A stretch of 64,000 nucleotides of DNA from Dermabacter hominis NBRC 106157 (GTDB lineage Bacteria > Actinomycetota > Actinomycetes > Actinomycetales > Dermabacteraceae), in contig NZ_BCSI01000002.1 of NCBI RefSeq assembly GCF_001570785.1, forward strand, positions 62,001 through 126,000. Direction: 5' to 3'. The translations under genes and the position numbers were made by a program. Below the pieces are notes generated by a model. That model was given only the letters and a program-made list of their open reading frames with translations, was not told the origin of the DNA and ran no database searches. Positions 42,062 to 51,358 of this stretch are shown piece by piece (positions within the stretch are counted from its first letter, which is position 1; the number at the start of each line of letters is the position of its first letter).

Positions 42062-42892
42062 TTATTCTTCGCCTTCCCGTGAGGCCGAACCAGGCGGCAT
42101 ACCTTCGCCGAAGACGGGCGAGGCTTCGGGCCGTTTGGGATGCACGGCATCTCCCGAGCTTTCGCCGCGGATGCGCCGCATTACCCAGGGGCCGAGGTGA
42201 TCGCGCGCCCACACGAGGTCCTTTTCTGCTGCCTGGCGCCACGTGCGCTGCGGCGGGTCGTGGGGCGTGAATTCGCGGAGGTTGTTCGGGACGTCGAGAA
42301 CGGCGAGGACTTCGCGCGCAATCGTGTGGTGCCCAAGAGGTGAAAAATGCAGGCGGTCCTCGGCCCACATGCTTTCGTGAACGAGCTGGCGCGCAGCCCA
42401 CAGATCTACGACGAATGCGTTGTATCGTTTGGCGATCGTGCGCATGTTTTCGTTGTAGATCGCGGAGCGCCCACGGATGAGGTTGAGAACGGGGGTGTTG
42501 CCGACGTCGGGCCCTGTCCACAGGATGATGTCGGTGCCTGTCTCAGCGAGGCGCGCGACGGCGACGTCGATTTCGGAAGCGATCTCGTCGGGATCGCCGC
42601 GCCGGATCACGTCGTTGCCTCCCGCAAAGAAGCTCACGAGATCCGGCTTGAGGTCGATCGCCGGCTCGAGCTGCTCCTCGATGATTTGTTTGTAGAGCCG
42701 GCCGCGGATCGCGAGGTTCGCGTAGGCGAAATCGGGGCACGTGCGCCCGAGCTCTTCGGCGACGCGATCTGCCCAACCGCGAACCCCTCCGGGCACGTGC
42801 GGATCGGGATCACCGATGCCTTCCGTGAATGAGTCACCGATGGCGACGAATCGCCGCCACGGGTGAAGGGGGGTGGCTGGGACGCTGCTCAT
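42062..42892 (-). CDS. SGNH/GDSL hydrolase
   Basis: The 276-aa protein has the SGNH blocks: AIGDSFTEG (catalytic Ser, block I), a Gly in block II, FFAGGNDV (block III Asn) and EDRLHFSPLGH (block V Asp-x-x-His). It has no signal peptide, so it is a cytoplasmic esterase or thioesterase; the substrate is unknown. GGAGG precedes the ATG, within the end of crgA, so the two are co-transcribed. The C-terminal 60 residues are charged and outside the domain. Confidence 0.88.
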   Translation of the reverse strand: MSSVPATPLHPWRRFVAIGDSFTEGIGDPDPHVPGGVRGWADRVAEELGRTCPDFAYANLAIRGRLYKQIIEEQLEPAIDLKPDLVSFFAGGNDVIRRGDPDEIASEIDVAVARLAETGTDIILWTGPDVGNTPVLNLIRGRSAIYNENMRTIAKRYNAFVVDLWAARQLVHESMWAEDRLHFSPLGHHTIAREVLAVLDVPNNLREFTPHDPPQRTWRQAAEKDLVWARDHLGPWVMRRIRGESSGDAVHPKRPEASPVFGEGMPPGSASREGEE

Positions 42893-42893
42893 G

Positions 42894-43205
42894 CTACCTC
42901 CAGAAGGTCAGGAGCCCGCCGCCCGCGAGAAGGATGCCGATGCCAACGGCAAGGTTCCAGTCGCCAATGGGGAGCGGGTACTGGGCGCTCGAAATGTAGT
43001 ACACAACCATGTACAGGATTCCGAGGATGAGGAGAGTGACGGCGGTGGGCACCAGCCAGGCTGGGCTTGGCTTGTAGGCTTCCGCGGCGCTTTCTTGAGC
43101 GCGGCGCGAGCGGCGGGTTTCGGCCTCGGCGCGAGTCACTCGATCCCGTGCAGGCTGGTTCTGCTGGGTGGGGATGGTCGAGGAACGCCGAACTTTCTTG
43201 GCCAT
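42894..43205 (-). CDS. crgA: cell division protein CrgA
   Basis: The 103-aa protein starts MAKKVRR, has an arginine-rich cytoplasmic part, then two membrane helices (SPAWLVPTAVTLLILGILYMVVYYI and WNLAVGIGILLAGGGLLTFWR) separated by the short outer loop SSAQYPLPIGD. This is the typical CrgA layout and length; CrgA stabilises the FtsZ ring and recruits PbpA/FtsI. AAAGG precedes the ATG. Position beside the sortase and kinase genes is the usual actinobacterial arrangement. Confidence 0.93.
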   Translation of the reverse strand: MAKKVRRSSTIPTQQNQPARDRVTRAEAETRRSRRAQESAAEAYKPSPAWLVPTAVTLLILGILYMVVYYISSAQYPLPIGDWNLAVGIGILLAGGGLLTFWR

Positions 43206-43359
43206 GGGGTACCTTTCACAACGGTCACGGATGCGCCGGGCCGCCCCGAGGGGTGGGTGCGGTGCCGGCAACGGCATATATTAGGGTACAGTGCGCGAAG
43301 GAATAGGTTGGTGTTATTCCGACGCCCGCCGATTAACCCCCTGCCGAATCGGAGACATT

Positions 43360-44100
43360 GTGCCTTCTTCCCGCCATAGGCGAGCGCCCGAGCGTAAACG
43401 GAGCGTGGTCTCGAGCATTATTGGTGTGCTCGGCGAACTGTTGATTACCGTCGGAGCTTTCCTCCTTCTTTTTGTCGTGTGGCAGCTGTGGTGGACGGAT
43501 GTTATTGCTGACCGCGAGCATGCCGTCATCATCCAGGAGCTCCAGTCGAAGTGGGGCGGGCCCGCGCCGAAGAAGATCGCACCCCCCGAAAAGGGCGAAC
43601 CGCCGAAGATCGAGAATGTCAAAGAAAACGAGGTGTGGGGCGAGCTCCACGTGCCGAAGTTCGATAAGGCCACGTCTCCCATGGCCGAGGGCGTGAGCAT
43701 GGAGAAGGTCCTTAACGTGATCGGCAACGGGCACTATCCCGACACAGCCCTCCCGGGTGAAGTGGGGAACTTCGCGTTTGCGGGTCACCGTTCGACATAC
43801 GGGCGTCCACTGCACGACATCGCGCGGCTTCAGCCCGGTGACCCGGTCATCATTGAGGGGCCGAAGGCCTATTACGTGTACTACGTAACGGGATCGGAGA
43901 TTGTGCAGCCGAACGACGTGCAGGTGATTGCGCCGGTTCCGAATAAGCCGGGGGAGGAGCCAACGGAGCGGATGCTCACCATGACGGCGTGCCACCCCAT
44001 GTATTCGGCTGCGGAGCGGTACATCACGTACGCGAAGTATGACCACTGGGTTGATCGCAGCAAGGGAATCCCCAAAGAGCTCGCGGAGGTTAAGAAGTAA
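43360..44100 (+). CDS. srtE: class E sortase
   Basis: The 246-aa protein has a basic start, one membrane helix (GVLGELLITVGAFLLLFVVWQLWW) and the sortase barrel: FAGHRSTYGRPL with the catalytic His and MTACHPMYSAAERY with the catalytic Cys and, after it, the Arg. The Tyr after the His (HRSTYG) and the genome position are typical of class E, which prefers LAxTG signals and attaches housekeeping surface proteins. I start at the GTG at 43360, after CGGAGA; an upstream in-frame GTG at 43291 is possible but would add a non-conserved stretch. Confidence 0.9.
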   Translation: MPSSRHRRAPERKRSVVSSIIGVLGELLITVGAFLLLFVVWQLWWTDVIADREHAVIIQELQSKWGGPAPKKIAPPEKGEPPKIENVKENEVWGELHVPKFDKATSPMAEGVSMEKVLNVIGNGHYPDTALPGEVGNFAFAGHRSTYGRPLHDIARLQPGDPVIIEGPKAYYVYYVTGSEIVQPNDVQVIAPVPNKPGEEPTERMLTMTACHPMYSAAERYITYAKYDHWVDRSKGIPKELAEVKK

Positions 44101-44270
44101 TGTACGGCTGGCTCTATCGGATTATTCCTGGCCCGTGGTGGGTCAAGGTGTTGGTGCTGCTGATTCTGTTCGCGGCGATTGTCGTGGTGCTCTTCGGTTG
44201 GGTGTTCCCCTTGATCGCACCGTATATGCCGTTCAACCAGGGGACGATCTCGGCGCTCGGCGCCCTGTAG
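44100..44270 (+). CDS. small single-helix membrane protein
   Basis: This 56-aa gene starts at the ATG formed by TAATG with the sortase stop, so it is translationally coupled. The product begins MYGWLYRIIPGPWWVKVLVL and has one long hydrophobic helix (LLILFAAIVVVLFGWVFPLI), then a short tail ending in ISALGAL. Aromatic residues before the helix suggest it sits at the membrane interface. Small hydrophobic proteins occur at this place in other actinobacteria; function unknown, possibly a sortase partner. Confidence 0.8.
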   Translation: MYGWLYRIIPGPWWVKVLVLLILFAAIVVVLFGWVFPLIAPYMPFNQGTISALGAL

Positions 44271-44335
44271 CCGCGGCGTCGACAACGGCATAGGCAGTCC
44301 CTGCCTTACGGGATCTACTGCCCTTTCCTACACCC

Positions 44336-45025
44336 TCAGTGAGGGGCCGCAGAAGTGAGCAGCGGCGCGAAAGTGCGGGCTCGCTCGCCAGCCCCCGTTC
44401 CGTCTCGACCTTCTGCGAGTTCGAGGAAGTGCGCGAGGATCGTGTGCCCGCCGTTAGTAAGCACGCTCTCCGGGTGGAACTGGACACTGTGGAGCGGGAG
44501 GCTCCTGTGTGAAAGCCCCTGGATGCTGCCGTCGTCGGCGCGAGCCGTGACCTCGAGAACTGCCTCGTCGACCGTGTCGGGCACGACAGCGAGCGAGTGA
44601 TAGCGGGTCGCCTCAAACGGTGAGGGTAGGGACGCAAACGGCCCTTGGCCTTCGTGGTGGATGAGGCTTGTCTTGCCGTGCATGAGTTGCGGCGCATGCG
44701 TCACGATCGCCCCGAAGTAATGGCCGAGACACTGAAGCCCGAGGCATACCCCAAACATCGGAGTCGACGTGCGGGCACACTCACCGATCACGTCGAGGCT
44801 TCGCCCGGCGGTGAGGGGGTTGCCCGGACCTGGGGAGATGAGAACGCCGTCAAATCCCGAAAGATCAGGGGCACCGGACGAGGTTTCAGGTACGGCGTCG
44901 TTGCGGACAACTACGCACTCGGCTCCCATCTGCTCGAGATACCCGATGATCGTGTACACGAACGAATCGTAGTTATCGACCACGAGGATGCGGCACGAGG
45001 AGCCGGTGGGGTCAGTTGCCGCCAT
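44336..45025 (-). CDS. pabA: glutamine amidotransferase subunit of aminodeoxychorismate/anthranilate synthase
   Basis: The 229-aa class I amidotransferase starts with RILVVDNYDSFVYTIIGYL, has SPGPGNP (oxyanion), GVCLGLQCLGH with the nucleophile Cys, and VQFHPESVLT with the catalytic His-Glu. It feeds ammonia to a PabB or TrpE partner that is not in this window. The gene sits after pknB as in mycobacteria. I chose the ATG at 45023-45025, 14 bp inside pknB; earlier in-frame ATGs would place a repeat-derived METATE-like stretch in front that overlaps the pknB tail. Confidence 0.88.
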   Translation of the reverse strand: MAATDPTGSSCRILVVDNYDSFVYTIIGYLEQMGAECVVVRNDAVPETSSGAPDLSGFDGVLISPGPGNPLTAGRSLDVIGECARTSTPMFGVCLGLQCLGHYFGAIVTHAPQLMHGKTSLIHHEGQGPFASLPSPFEATRYHSLAVVPDTVDEAVLEVTARADDGSIQGLSHRSLPLHSVQFHPESVLTNGGHTILAHFLELAEGRDGTGAGERARTFAPLLTSAAPH

Positions 45026-47180
45026 TGCCGCGGCCACGCCCGTTGCCGGCTCCATTTCCGTTGCCATTGCCGTTTCCGTTGCCATTGCCGTTTCCTTCAC
45101 CGTCGACCGGAGTGACCGAAGGCGCGGCGGGGGTTGTGGTCGCGGTCGGCGTGGGGGTAGGCGTGGGCTCAGGGCCCTTCGACACGATGATCGTGACGCT
45201 CGACCCGGACTTCACCTCGGAGTTGACCTCCGGATCTGTGCGGATCACCCGACCCTTTTCGACAGTCGGGGAGAACTCCTCTTGCACCTGCGTGCCGAGG
45301 TTGAGCTCGGGGACGCTCAAGCGTGTGCGCGCTTCCTCGAGAGTTTGACCCACGACATTCGGAATGGTCACGGGGCCGGCTTCAGCGGCGACGACGAGGC
45401 GCACGGTCGAGCCCTTCATTGCGGTGCCGTCGGCGGGCGTCTGTTCGAGAACGGTGCCGACGGTTTCCCCATCCTTTGCCTCGCGGCTCGCCACGGTGAC
45501 CTCGAACCCGGCATCCTTGAGAGCCTGTTCGGCGTCGGCCTGAGTGAACCCAACCACGCTCGGGACGGTGAGCTGACCGCTCGAAATCCAGACTTTAACG
45601 GCGCTGCCTTGCGGGGCGCTCGCGCCGTCGCCCGGCTCGGAACGGATCACAACATCCTTATCGAACTCGGTTGAATCTTCGGTGCCGGCAACGGTCATCG
45701 TGAAGCCGGCGTCCTCGAGAGCCTTCTGTGCCTCATCCTTCGTGAGCCCTTCGAGCTTAGGCACGCTGGCGGAGTCCGGGCCGCTCGAGACTACGACGTT
45801 GACGGTAGAGCCCTTGACGACCTGGGCCTTTGCTTCAGGATCGGTTGAGATGACGAGCCCTTCGTCAACCTCTGTGCTCGCCTTTTCAGTGAACTTCGGG
45901 GTGAGCCCTGCTTCGGTAAGGGTGCGCTTCGCATCGTCTTCCGCCATGCCCACGACCGACGGCACGCCCACCTGTTCGGGCTCGCGATTCTGCTGCGCGA
46001 TGAACCACCACGCGGCGCCCGCCACAATAAGCAGCAGGAGGATCAATCCGGCGACCCACGCGCCTACGTGACGTTTCTTTTCCTCTTCCGGCGCAATCTC
46101 ATCGAGTGCACTCCTCGGCCCTTGCGGCGTGGGCGACGCTACCGCCGCGGCCGCAGGAGCGGACGGGGCCATCGGAGCCGTATGCGTGGGAATGACCTGG
46201 GTTTCCTGGTCCTGGAACGCCGTCGTGTTTTCAAACTCCGTGGGGCTCAGCACCTGGGTTGCCGCTTCAGCACTTGCGGGGCCCGCAGCGCCTGCGGCAA
46301 GGGTGCCAAGAATCCGCGGTTCGCGGCCTGCCGCCGCGTCGGTAATATCCTTCGCGAAATCCGAGGCGCTTTGGTACCGCACCTCGCGGTCCTTCGCGAG
46401 GCCGTGGAGCACGACGGCGTCCATGAATTTGCTGATGTTCGGGTTGTAGGTCGAGGGGACCACCGGAGTTTCGCGCACATGCTGGTATGCGATCGACACC
46501 GGCGAGTCGCCCGTGAAGGGCGGGCGACCCGTGAGGAGCTCGTAGAGAACAACCGCCGCGGAGTACACATCGCTGCGCGCATCCACCTGCTGGCCACGCG
46601 CCTGCTCCGGCGAGAGGTACTGTGCGGTGCCCATAACGGCTTGCGTCTGGGTCATGGCCGCGGTCGCTTCGGATACCGCGCGTGCGATACCGAAGTCCAT
46701 GACCTTGACCTCGTTGTTCTTCGTGATCATGATGTTGCCGGGCTTGATGTCCCGGTGAACGATTCCCGCGTTATGTGAGTACTGGAGGGCGCCCAGCACA
46801 CCCCCCATAATCGCGCACGCGCGCTGCTCGCTCATGGGGTTTTCCGCCGAGATGAAGGATCGAAGCGTGTCGCCCTCGACGTACTCCATGACGATGTAGG
46901 GGATCGTCACCTCTTCGCCCGTGGGCTCGGTGCGGTGGTCCTCGCCAGTGTCGTAGACGCCCACGATCGTGGGATGGTTGAGCCCCGCGGCTGACTGTGC
47001 CTCACGGCGGAAGCGTTCCTGGAAGTGGGGATCGCGCGCGAGGTCCGAGCGCAACACTTTGAGGGCGACCGTGCGATGCAAGCGCGTGTCGCGCGCAAGA
47101 TACACCTCAGCCATGCCGCCACGCCCAAGGAGACGCCCAATCTCGTAGCGGTTACTGAGTAACATGCGGTCTTCGCTCAC
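45012..47180 (-). CDS. pknB: Ser/Thr protein kinase PknB with four PASTA domains
   Basis: The 722-aa kinase has the catalytic domain at about 8-270 (GRGGMAEVYLA loop, VALKVL with the ATP-binding Lys, HRDIKPGNIM, DFGIA), a variable linker, a membrane helix at about 370-392 (VAGLILLLLIVAGAAWWFI) and four extracellular PASTA repeats (about 403-675) that bind muropeptides and lipid II. It controls cell-wall synthesis and division by phosphorylating targets such as FhaA-type and CwlM-type proteins. An unusual C-terminal tail of Thr-Pro then Gly-Asn repeats follows. The GTG overlaps the pknA stop (GTGA); an ATG 15 bases later is the alternative start. Confidence 0.95.
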   Translation of the reverse strand: MSEDRMLLSNRYEIGRLLGRGGMAEVYLARDTRLHRTVALKVLRSDLARDPHFQERFRREAQSAAGLNHPTIVGVYDTGEDHRTEPTGEEVTIPYIVMEYVEGDTLRSFISAENPMSEQRACAIMGGVLGALQYSHNAGIVHRDIKPGNIMITKNNEVKVMDFGIARAVSEATAAMTQTQAVMGTAQYLSPEQARGQQVDARSDVYSAAVVLYELLTGRPPFTGDSPVSIAYQHVRETPVVPSTYNPNISKFMDAVVLHGLAKDREVRYQSASDFAKDITDAAAGREPRILGTLAAGAAGPASAEAATQVLSPTEFENTTAFQDQETQVIPTHTAPMAPSAPAAAAVASPTPQGPRSALDEIAPEEEKKRHVGAWVAGLILLLLIVAGAAWWFIAQQNREPEQVGVPSVVGMAEDDAKRTLTEAGLTPKFTEKASTEVDEGLVISTDPEAKAQVVKGSTVNVVVSSGPDSASVPKLEGLTKDEAQKALEDAGFTMTVAGTEDSTEFDKDVVIRSEPGDGASAPQGSAVKVWISSGQLTVPSVVGFTQADAEQALKDAGFEVTVASREAKDGETVGTVLEQTPADGTAMKGSTVRLVVAAEAGPVTIPNVVGQTLEEARTRLSVPELNLGTQVQEEFSPTVEKGRVIRTDPEVNSEVKSGSSVTIIVSKGPEPTPTPTPTATTTPAAPSVTPVDGEGNGNGNGNGNGNGNGAGNGRGRGNGGN
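45055..45095 (-). repeat. 18-bp tandem repeat encoding the Gly-Asn tail of PknB
   Basis: The unit TTTCCGTTGCCATTGCCG (+ strand) occurs 2.3 times in exact register, flanked by degenerate copies. It encodes Gly-Asn dipeptides in pknB and, in the other frame, Ala-Met-Ala-Thr-Glu-Thr upstream of pabA. Confidence 0.85.
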
Positions 47181-48505
47181 AATGCCACCGTAGCCTTCCT
47201 CAAGAGTGCGCTCACATCCGCGCCCGTCCATTCTAATGAGTGTGTGCCCGCACCAAGGGATACCGTTCCGGTTGCCACGAGAATCGCCACAATAATGGCG
47301 ATCACAACGACGGCAAGCACGATTAGAAGCGGCAAGCTGACCCTACCGACGCTCTGTCCCGTGGATGTTCCGCGCCGCGCGGCGGCCCTGTGATCGCGAC
47401 TTGCGCTACTCGCAGAGTTAGCGCTCGCCGCCGAACGCGCGCTCGGTGCCGACGCTGCCGTTGACGAGGACCTGATGGTGACCGGCTTTGAGCCGACGCC
47501 CGCGAGCGGCATCGCCGCCGTTCGGGTTCCAGTGGGCGAAATCGGGTTCGCCGTGCGCGAGTTGGCTTTCGAGGTGATTTTGCGGCTCGAGTGGCCACCG
47601 TCGCGCTTGGAGGCGGAGGCGGAGGCATCGGAACGTCCGCCAGGGGCGCGCACGCTGCTCGTCCCGAACCGCGGCTCCTCGCCTCGTTCGATCGAATCGA
47701 GAATGCGGGCGACAACCGCCGCCGACCGGGGGCGGTTGGCCGGAGCCTTCGCGAGCATCATCATGACGAGACGGCGCAGATCCGGGTTGATGCGCTCGGG
47801 AAGCTCCGGTGGTGCCTCCTTAACCTGGGCCATCGCAATCTCGACTTGGCTCGTGCCCGTGAATGGGCGTGAGCCGGTCAGCATCTCGTAGGCGACGATG
47901 CCGAGCGCGTAAATGTCGGAAAGACTCGTGGCCTGCTTTCCCATGGCCTGCTCGGGAGACAGGTATTGGGCGGTGCCCATGACCAGGCCGGTCTTCGTGA
48001 GCTTCGCCTGGTCGTTAGAGCGGGCAATACCGAAGTCGGTGATCTTGAGCGCCCAGTCGTTCGTGTCGTCCACGAGCACGTTCTCCGGCTTGACGTCGCG
48101 GTGGACGACGCCTTTGACATGCGCGGCATCCAGTGCTTTCGCGAGTTCCTTGAGCACGGCGATCACGCGGTCTTCGTCGAGACCGTCTGGGTTTTCTTCG
48201 ATGATGTCTGAGAGGGGGCGGCCCTTCACGAGCTCCATGACGATATAGGCGCGCCCGTCAAGCTCTCCGTAGTCATAGAGGCCGGCGATCGCGTCGTGCG
48301 CGAGCGCGGCGGTATGGCGTGCCTCGGCGCGGAAACGCTTGAGGTAGCCCTCTTCGCCCGCGAACTCTTCGCGCAGAACCTTAACGGCTACGGGGCGGTC
48401 GAGCTCCTGGTCCTTGCCTTCCCAGACCTGGCCCATGCCACCCGTGGCAATGAGGCGAGTGAGTTCGTAGCGTCCTTCGAGAACGAGTCCTTTACGTGTT
48501 TTCAT
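47177..48505 (-). CDS. pknA: Ser/Thr protein kinase PknA
   Basis: The 442-aa kinase has IATGGMGQVWEG (ATP loop), VAVKVLREEF (Lys), HRDVKPENVL and DFGIARS, with an activation loop containing two Thr (KLTKTG). The kinase domain ends near 275. A Ser/Ala/Arg-rich linker of about 125 residues follows, then one membrane helix (SLPLLIVLAVVVIAIIVAILVATG) and a short outer tail. It lacks PASTA repeats, as PknA does. GAGGA inside the end of pbpA serves as ribosome site. Confidence 0.94.
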   Translation of the reverse strand: MKTRKGLVLEGRYELTRLIATGGMGQVWEGKDQELDRPVAVKVLREEFAGEEGYLKRFRAEARHTAALAHDAIAGLYDYGELDGRAYIVMELVKGRPLSDIIEENPDGLDEDRVIAVLKELAKALDAAHVKGVVHRDVKPENVLVDDTNDWALKITDFGIARSNDQAKLTKTGLVMGTAQYLSPEQAMGKQATSLSDIYALGIVAYEMLTGSRPFTGTSQVEIAMAQVKEAPPELPERINPDLRRLVMMMLAKAPANRPRSAAVVARILDSIERGEEPRFGTSSVRAPGGRSDASASASKRDGGHSSRKITSKANSRTANPISPTGTRTAAMPLAGVGSKPVTIRSSSTAASAPSARSAASANSASSASRDHRAAARRGTSTGQSVGRVSLPLLIVLAVVVIAIIVAILVATGTVSLGAGTHSLEWTGADVSALLRKATVAL

Positions 48506-48506
48506 G

Positions 48507-49952
48507 CTATTCCTCGATCACTGCCTTCATGAGGTCTCGCGCGACGGGGGTGGCAACGGTGCTTCCGTAGCCGGCCTCCTCGACGACAACGGCCACCGCA
48601 ACCTTCTTGTCGCCCTTCATGGCGTAGCCAACGAACCACGAGTGCGGCTTCTTCCCTTTCGCCCACTGCGCCGTTCCGGTTTTTCCGCCGACCTCGGCCC
48701 CGTCGATCTGGGCGCGCTTTGCCGTTCCATCCGTCACCGTTGCTTCCATCATTTGCCGCATCTGCGCGGCATGAGCGGCGGAAAGCGGCTGACTCTTCTC
48801 GCGCGGAGCGAGTGCCTTGACCTCTTTGAGGTCGCCCGTGCGAACAGACTTGACGAGCTGGGGTTCCATGACGATGCCGTCGTTGGCGAACGAGCCCGCC
48901 ATCATCGCCATTTGGAGCGGGGTTACCTTGTCTTCGTATTGCCCGATCGAGCTCAGGGCGAGTTGGGCATCGTCCATATCGGAGGCCATCGACGACGGTG
49001 TCACCGAGAGTGGGATCTGCATCTTCGTGCCGAATCCGTATTCCTCGGCCTTTTTCTTCAGAGCGTCTTCGCCGAGCTGGACGCCGAGCATCGCGAACGA
49101 GGTATTGCAGCTTTGCTGGAGCGCGGACTGCAAGCTCGACACGTCGTTCGGGCCGCACGGGGAGGTATCGCCGTTCGGGTGGTTCGACATCGACGTGGAC
49201 GAGTTCGGGAGCTGATAGCTTCCGGGGCCGGGGATTTCCGATTCGGGAGTGTAGTTGCCGGATTCGAGCGCAGCCGCGGCGACGAGGAGCTTAAATGTCG
49301 AGCCCGGCGGGTAGAGGTTGCCCGCAATCGCCCGGTTACTCAGAGGCTTCTTCGGGTCGTCATTGAGCTTGGACCACGCCTTGCTGACAGACTTCGAATC
49401 GTGTGAAGCCAGGGCGTTCGGGTCGTAGCTCGGGGTCGAGACCATCGCGAGAATCGCGCCTGTATCGGGGTCGATTGCGACGGCTGCGCCGCGATGGTCG
49501 CCGAGGGCCTCGTAGGCGGCCTTTTGTGCCTTCGCATTGATCGTGAGTTCGACTTGCGCGCCCTGGGGGTCGTGGCCCGAAAGTACGGTCATGAGGCGGT
49601 CGTAGAAGAGAGAGTCGGCCTTGCCCGAAAGCTCTTCGTTCATGGCTTTTTCCATGCCGCCGAAGCCGTACACGACGCTGTAGTAGCCCGTGACGGGTGC
49701 GTACAGGCCCGGCTCAGCGTATTCACGCTTGAGCCCGTAGCGATTGTTGACTTTCGTGCTTGAGGCAACGGCAACACCGTCGACGACGATCGGCCCGCGC
49801 GGCCGCCCAAACTCGTTGTAGATCGTGCGCGCGTTGCGGCCGTTCGCGTTGAGTTCTTCCGCTTTGATGACCTGGAAATAGGTGGTGGAGCCAAAGAGGA
49901 AGAGGAGCAATACGGTGAGCACGAGCGAGACGTGGCGAAGCGGTTTGTTCAT
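48507..49952 (-). CDS. pbpA: class B penicillin-binding protein PbpA
   Basis: The 481-aa transpeptidase has an N-terminal membrane anchor (VSLVLTVLLLFLFGSTTYFQV), a pedestal domain and the penicillin-binding motifs PPGSTFKLL (S-x-x-K, nucleophile Ser), SCN (S-x-N) and GGKTGTAQ (K-T-G-T). It cross-links peptidoglycan and works with the SEDS glycosyltransferase encoded just upstream, whose last bases it overlaps. Length fits actinobacterial PbpA. Confidence 0.95.
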   Translation of the reverse strand: MNKPLRHVSLVLTVLLLFLFGSTTYFQVIKAEELNANGRNARTIYNEFGRPRGPIVVDGVAVASSTKVNNRYGLKREYAEPGLYAPVTGYYSVVYGFGGMEKAMNEELSGKADSLFYDRLMTVLSGHDPQGAQVELTINAKAQKAAYEALGDHRGAAVAIDPDTGAILAMVSTPSYDPNALASHDSKSVSKAWSKLNDDPKKPLSNRAIAGNLYPPGSTFKLLVAAAALESGNYTPESEIPGPGSYQLPNSSTSMSNHPNGDTSPCGPNDVSSLQSALQQSCNTSFAMLGVQLGEDALKKKAEEYGFGTKMQIPLSVTPSSMASDMDDAQLALSSIGQYEDKVTPLQMAMMAGSFANDGIVMEPQLVKSVRTGDLKEVKALAPREKSQPLSAAHAAQMRQMMEATVTDGTAKRAQIDGAEVGGKTGTAQWAKGKKPHSWFVGYAMKGDKKVAVAVVVEEAGYGSTVATPVARDLMKAVIEE

Positions 49953-51358
49953 GCTGTGACCTCCGCACTCATCGCGTGCGGCGCGTGCTGATCGGCCGCG
50001 ATGTGCTTTTCGGTTTCGCCGAGGCTGCGTGCCGCGGGCCTTCGTGCGGCGTCGCTCAGTTTCATGAGGAGCCCCACGATGATCCAGTTGGCCACGAGGC
50101 TTGAGCCACCCGCGGCCATGAAGGGAAGCGTGAGGCCGGTCAGGGGGATCACGCGCGTCACGCCGCCCACGACGATGAACGTTTGAAGGCCCAGAGTGAA
50201 TGAGAGCCCGGCCGCGATGAGTTTCCCGTAACCGTCGGAAATCCCGACCGCTGAGCGTAGCCCGCGCTGCACGATGATCGCGTAGAGCGCGAGAAGCGCG
50301 AACACGCCCACGAGCCCAAGCTCCTCGGCGACCGACGCGAAAATGAAGTCGGACTGCGCGAACGGGACGGTGTCCTGGCGGCCTTCGCCGAGGCCGACGC
50401 CGAACAGGCCGCCGTTCGCGATGCCGAAGATGCCGTTGTTAATCTGCCCGCAGTTGCTGAAGTTTCCGCTGCCCATGGGGTCGAGCCAACACTCGAAGCG
50501 GCGCTGCACGTGACCGAGCTTGAGCACGTAGTAGATTCCCGGGGGTGCGAACATAAGGGCGCCGATGATGAACCAGCTCAGGCGGTCCGTTGCGGTGTAC
50601 AGAATGACGACGAAGAGCCCGAAGAACAACAGGGACGTGCCGAGGTCGTTTTGGAAGACGAGAACGGCGGTCGCGCCGGCCCACGCGAAAAGGAGCGGGC
50701 CGAGATCCGACCAGCGGGGCAGGGTGATGCCGAGGACGCGCGGCCCCGCGAGGGCGAGTGTGTCGCGCCTCGAGACGAGGAAGCCGGCGAAGAACATCGC
50801 GAAGAGGATTTTCGCGACTTCGGCGGGCTGGAATGAATAGCCCGCGATCCGGATCCAAATCCGTGCGCCATAGTTAGCGGCGCCAATGCCGGGGGCAAGC
50901 GGCAGGAGCAGGAACAGGAGTCCGACGGCACCCGTGATCCAGGTGTAGCGACGGAGCTGGCGGTGGTCCCTCATGAGCATGAGCACGGCGGCGACGCACG
51001 CGAGGCCGAGCGCTGTCCACATGACCTGGCGCGAGGCGAAGCCATGCCCCCAGGACGTGTATTTCTCGTAGACGAGATCCACGCTCTTGATCGTGGCGAG
51101 GCCGATGAGGTTGATCAGGAGAGCGGTGGGCAGGAGCAGCGGATCGGCATACGAGATGCGCACTGCTGCAACGATGTACACGATCAGCGCCCCGACACCG
51201 AGCCCGCCAATCTGCCACCAGGTTGATGCGGCGATCTGTTCGTTGCGCCCGAGGTCGACGAGGACGTTCGCGCCGAGACCGATCGCGAAGGCAGCCAGAA
51301 GCAGAACAAGGTGCAAGATGCGCCGTGTTCGTGCCTGATAGCTGATGACCGTCGCCAT
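49949..51358 (-). CDS. rodA: SEDS peptidoglycan glycosyltransferase RodA/FtsW
   Basis: The 469-aa polytopic protein has about 12 helices and SEDS signatures: SFQPAEVAKILFAMFFAGF, the outer-loop VFQNDLGTSLLFFGLF with the catalytic-site Asp, and PLTGLTLPFMAAGGSSLVANW near the end. It polymerises lipid II together with PbpA. The ATG shares one base with the pstP stop (TAATG). The C-terminal 35 residues are cytoplasmic and polar. Confidence 0.94.
   Translation of the reverse strand: MATVISYQARTRRILHLVLLLAAFAIGLGANVLVDLGRNEQIAASTWWQIGGLGVGALIVYIVAAVRISYADPLLLPTALLINLIGLATIKSVDLVYEKYTSWGHGFASRQVMWTALGLACVAAVLMLMRDHRQLRRYTWITGAVGLLFLLLPLAPGIGAANYGARIWIRIAGYSFQPAEVAKILFAMFFAGFLVSRRDTLALAGPRVLGITLPRWSDLGPLLFAWAGATAVLVFQNDLGTSLLFFGLFVVILYTATDRLSWFIIGALMFAPPGIYYVLKLGHVQRRFECWLDPMGSGNFSNCGQINNGIFGIANGGLFGVGLGEGRQDTVPFAQSDFIFASVAEELGLVGVFALLALYAIIVQRGLRSAVGISDGYGKLIAAGLSFTLGLQTFIVVGGVTRVIPLTGLTLPFMAAGGSSLVANWIIVGLLMKLSDAARRPAARSLGETEKHIAADQHAPHAMSAEVTA

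Noticed and set aside
43291-43359. GTG at 43291 as the sortase start
   Set aside because: It adds a non-conserved stretch without a ribosome site; the GTG at 43360 follows CGGAGA and gives a typical N terminus.
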